DNA of 7,296 nucleotides from UBA8106 sp964569695 (GTDB taxonomy: Bacteria > Acidobacteriota > Vicinamibacteria > Vicinamibacterales > UBA823), in the NCBI GenBank assembly GCA_964569695.1, contig CAZMUA010000033.1, positions 1-7,296 on the forward strand. The letters run 5' to 3'. Both the position numbers and the translations under genes were made by a program. The notes beneath the pieces were generated by a model, which was not told the origin of the DNA, ran no database searches, and saw only the letters and a list, made by a program, of their open reading frames with translations. Numbering within the stretch: the first letter of the stretch is position 1; every line of letters begins with the position of its first letter. Of the stretch, positions 5,630-7,296 are shown in pieces.

Positions 5630-6361
5630 TTGACAAGCCACTCCATTCCCTACGGGAATCTTCGGACGCTCTTTTTCGATGTTGGGAATACCCTGGTTTC
5701 CTTTGATCTCGAACTAGTAAAGACTGAGTTGGCTAGGCATGAGATTGTCTGTGATGTCCAAGATCTACGGCGTGCAGAAGCAGCTGCCAGACCAACTGTT
5801 TCGGCGTCACTAAGCTCTGAGCGAACCACGGAGACATTGAGTACGTTTGAGCTCTACCTGCACGTTATGTTGTTAAATCTTCCAGCTCAGTCAGTCCATA
5901 ATGAATCATCACTCGCGAGAGTAGCGCGTGATCTTGTTCAGGCGTTCGACGCGATCGGTCGAGTGAGGCTCTGGTCGAATTTGTTACCTCAAGTGCCCGA
6001 GACTCTGGAGGCGTTGAAGAATCGTGGTCTACAGTTGGTTGTGGTAAGTAATTCTGATGGTACGGTCGAAGAACTGATTACTGCCGTAAACTTGCGCGAC
6101 CTGTTCGAGTCAGTGATTGATTCACGCATTGTGGGGTACGAGAAACCAGACCCTCGTATCTTTGAACACGCGCTCAAAGTGTCTGGAGCCTCACCAGAGA
6201 CAACTCTTCACGTAGGTGATATCTATCATGCCGACGTGGTTGGAGCGAGGGCAGCCGGGATTCATGGGCTTCTACTTGATCCCTATGGTGACTGGGCTAA
6301 TGTTGATTGCGAGATCGTGCCAGATGTAAGCGCGCTTCTTCAACGGTTTCCTAAATCATAA
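5630..6361 (+). CDS. HAD-superfamily (subfamily IA-like) hydrolase with DxG motif I
   Basis: Probable small-molecule phosphatase of the haloacid dehalogenase superfamily, 243 residues, cytoplasmic. Motif I is FFDVGNTL at 15-22, with nucleophile D17; the usual second aspartate (general acid/base two residues on) is G19. Motif II is VVSNSDGT at 138-145 (S140), motif III is K172 in GYEKPDPRIF, and motif IV is HVGDIYHAD at 194-202 (D197, D202). The mostly helical cap lies between motifs I and II (about 25-120). The DxGxT form occurs in other HAD proteins, including HDHD3-like ones with poorly known substrates, so activity cannot be assumed or excluded. The start is TTG at 5630, supported by AGGAG 7 bases upstream. 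It is divergent from the aldehyde dehydrogenase and convergent with the aminotransferase. A sugar-phosphate or nucleotide substrate would suit the neighbourhood, but nothing in the sequence shows it. Confidence 0.88.
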   Translation: MTSHSIPYGNLRTLFFDVGNTLVSFDLELVKTELARHEIVCDVQDLRRAEAAARPTVSASLSSERTTETLSTFELYLHVMLLNLPAQSVHNESSLARVARDLVQAFDAIGRVRLWSNLLPQVPETLEALKNRGLQLVVVSNSDGTVEELITAVNLRDLFESVIDSRIVGYEKPDPRIFEHALKVSGASPETTLHVGDIYHADVVGARAAGIHGLLLDPYGDWANVDCEIVPDVSALLQRFPKS

Positions 6362-6384
6362 AAAGAATTCCAATTACATTCTTT
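6362..6384 (-). terminator. Weak hairpin and T-run, possible terminator of the aminotransferase
   Basis: In the 47-base convergent gap, AAAGAAT (6362-6368) pairs with ATTCTTT (6378-6384) across a 9-base loop. On the minus strand the stem ends in TTTTTAT, giving a U-run that fits termination of the aminotransferase transcript. The stem has only one G-C pair, so it would be unstable; on the plus strand there is no U-run. Confidence 0.25.
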
Positions 6385-6408
6385 CAACTTAGCGTCCTGA
6401 TGACGTAC

Positions 6409-7296
6409 TTAGGAATTACCCATTTCTGTTTGTTCAACGTGTGACAAGGATTTATCGAGTATATCGATTGCCTCGTCTACGTTAGCTTTAGTGATATTCA
6501 GCGGAGGCGAGAGGCGGACACTGTTGCCGTACAAACCGCCTTTACCGATTAATAGGCCGTTTTCCCGAGTTGCTTCAAGGAGTGCATTCATAGCGGTCGG
6601 TGATGGTTGTTTACTTTCCTTATCTTGGACTAATTCAATTGCTCGCATTAGTCCCATGCCGCGAACGTCACCGACAATTTCGTGAGAAGCCTTTAAGTGT
6701 TCCAACCCGTCAGCGAATACTCGTCCTAGAGTAGCTGAGTTCTCAAGTAACCCTTCTTCCTCGATGACTTCAATTGTTGCCAATGCTGCGGTTGCAGTAA
6801 CTGGATTTCCGCCGAAGGTCGAGATTTGTGCTCCGGTAATCGCAGCTGCAATTTCAGCCGTGGTCACTGTGGCACCGACCGGCGTACCATTAGCCATCGC
6901 CTTTGCGCACGTGATAATGTCAGGTTCGATTCCCCAGTGCTCGATACCAAACCAGTGTTTGCCTGTGCGGCCAAAGCCAGTTTGCACTTCATCACTTATA
7001 ATCAATCCACCATGCTGGCGTACAATCTTGGCAATTTCTTGAAAGTATTCGACCGGTGGAGTGACGAAGCCACCTACGCCTTGAATTGGTTCAGCGATAA
7101 ATGCAGCTATCTTGCCCGACGTTGCAGTTGTAATGAGCTCCTCGATATCTCGAGCGCACAACAATTCGCAGTCTGGATATGTTTTTTCGAATGCACACCG
7201 ATAGCAATACGCTTTTTGCGCATGGACAATACTTGGATCAGTTACCGGTTTGAGGCGCCAATTAGCGTGTGCAGTTAGTGACATTGGAGTTAATGA
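6409..7296 (-). CDS. Class III PLP-dependent aminotransferase (AGXT2-like), N-terminus beyond window edge
   Basis: Moves an amino group from an amine or amino acid to a 2-oxo acid (pyruvate or glyoxylate in characterised AGXT2-type enzymes). The frame is open to the right edge: codons before the ATG at 7284 read Ser-Leu-Thr-Pro and continue family-like sequence, so that ATG is internal. About 296 residues are visible of a usual 430-450. Counting from the internal Met: AEPIQGVGGF 64-73, ISDEVQTGFGRTG 96-108 (D98 contacts the PLP ring nitrogen), TCAKAMANG 125-133 (K128 binds PLP) and STFGGNP 155-161 (PLP phosphate). The Cys-rich YCYRC...CELLC at 26-43 is a feature I associate with AGXT2-like bacterial proteins. 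It could serve beta-alanine or 3-aminoisobutyrate in pyrimidine breakdown, or alanine-glyoxylate exchange; sequence alone does not decide. The stop is TAA at 6411-6409. Confidence 0.9.
   Translation of the reverse strand, partial: SLTPMSLTAHANWRLKPVTDPSIVHAQKAYCYRCAFEKTYPDCELLCARDIEELITTATSGKIAAFIAEPIQGVGGFVTPPVEYFQEIAKIVRQHGGLIISDEVQTGFGRTGKHWFGIEHWGIEPDIITCAKAMANGTPVGATVTTAEIAAAITGAQISTFGGNPVTATAALATIEVIEEEGLLENSATLGRVFADGLEHLKASHEIVGDVRGMGLMRAIELVQDKESKQPSPTAMNALLEATRENGLLIGKGGLYGNSVRLSPPLNITKANVDEAIDILDKSLSHVEQTEMGNS

Noticed and set aside
6366..6417. AATTCC...GGAATT inverted repeat spanning the HAD/aminotransferase gap
   Set aside because: Only 6 bases of pairing across a 40-base loop; the nearer 7-base hairpin is the better terminator candidate.
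6826..7278. Plus-strand open frame of 150 codons opposite the aminotransferase
   Set aside because: It is antisense to conserved PLP-enzyme motifs and has a Cys-rich, unpatterned sequence with no recognised family.
7282..7284. ATG at 7284 as the true start of the aminotransferase
   Set aside because: The frame continues without a stop to the edge with family-like residues, and the protein would lack about 130-150 N-terminal residues needed in class III aminotransferases.
1..7296. tRNA, rRNA, CRISPR array, insertion sequence, attachment site or riboswitch
   Set aside because: Nearly all bases are coding, gaps are under about 95 bases, and no repeats, cloverleaf elements or transposase motifs were seen on either strand.

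Overview
This is a gene-dense stretch of bacterial chromosome with eight protein genes, two of them cut by the window edges. There are no RNA genes, mobile elements or CRISPR arrays that I can see. The longest gap between genes is about 95 bases. Base composition and codon use look even throughout, near 50% GC by eye, so there is no sign of recent transfer. The lineage cannot be fixed from sequence alone: every family here is widespread, Shine-Dalgarno sites are mostly weak, and one gene may be leaderless. An uncultivated, moderate-GC bacterium fits.

Layout: (1) 1-583, minus, uracil phosphoribosyltransferase (upp), running off the left edge. (2) 675-2081, plus, an MTA/SAH-deaminase-type amidohydrolase with an unexpected N-terminal signal-like segment. 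(3) 2095-2625, minus, hypoxanthine phosphoribosyltransferase (hpt). (4) 2720-3355, plus, an RpiB-fold protein with an extra N-terminal domain and several replaced active-site residues. (5) 3376-4056, plus, deoxyribose-phosphate aldolase (deoC), 20 bases after the RpiB-like gene. (6) 4053-5540, minus, an NAD(P)-dependent aldehyde dehydrogenase resembling 2-oxoglutarate-semialdehyde dehydrogenases. (7) 5630-6361, plus, a HAD-superfamily hydrolase starting with TTG. (8) 6409-7296, minus, a class III (AGXT2-like) aminotransferase whose N-terminal part lies beyond the right edge.

The left five genes form a nucleobase and nucleoside salvage/breakdown neighbourhood. Upp and Hpt convert free uracil and hypoxanthine/guanine to nucleotides. 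The amidohydrolase would deaminate adenosine-type thioethers or a related aminopurine compound. DeoC splits deoxyribose 5-phosphate into acetaldehyde and glyceraldehyde 3-phosphate, and an RpiB-like protein beside it suggests pentose-phosphate handling. The right part (aldehyde dehydrogenase, HAD hydrolase, aminotransferase) could oxidise aldehydes and move amino groups, possibly in reductive pyrimidine breakdown (beta-alanine or 3-aminoisobutyrate), but that link is inference. Genes alternate in direction, so this is a neighbourhood rather than one operon; only the RpiB-like gene and deoC look co-transcribed.

I find no clear new defence or mobile system. The best leads are the RpiB-like protein, which lacks the residues matching the E. 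coli RpiB base (C66) and ring-opening histidine (H99) and carries an EutT-like N-terminal segment; an aldehyde dehydrogenase with two altered cofactor-site residues; and a compact extended -10 promoter with a palindrome directly at the start codon of that dehydrogenase.
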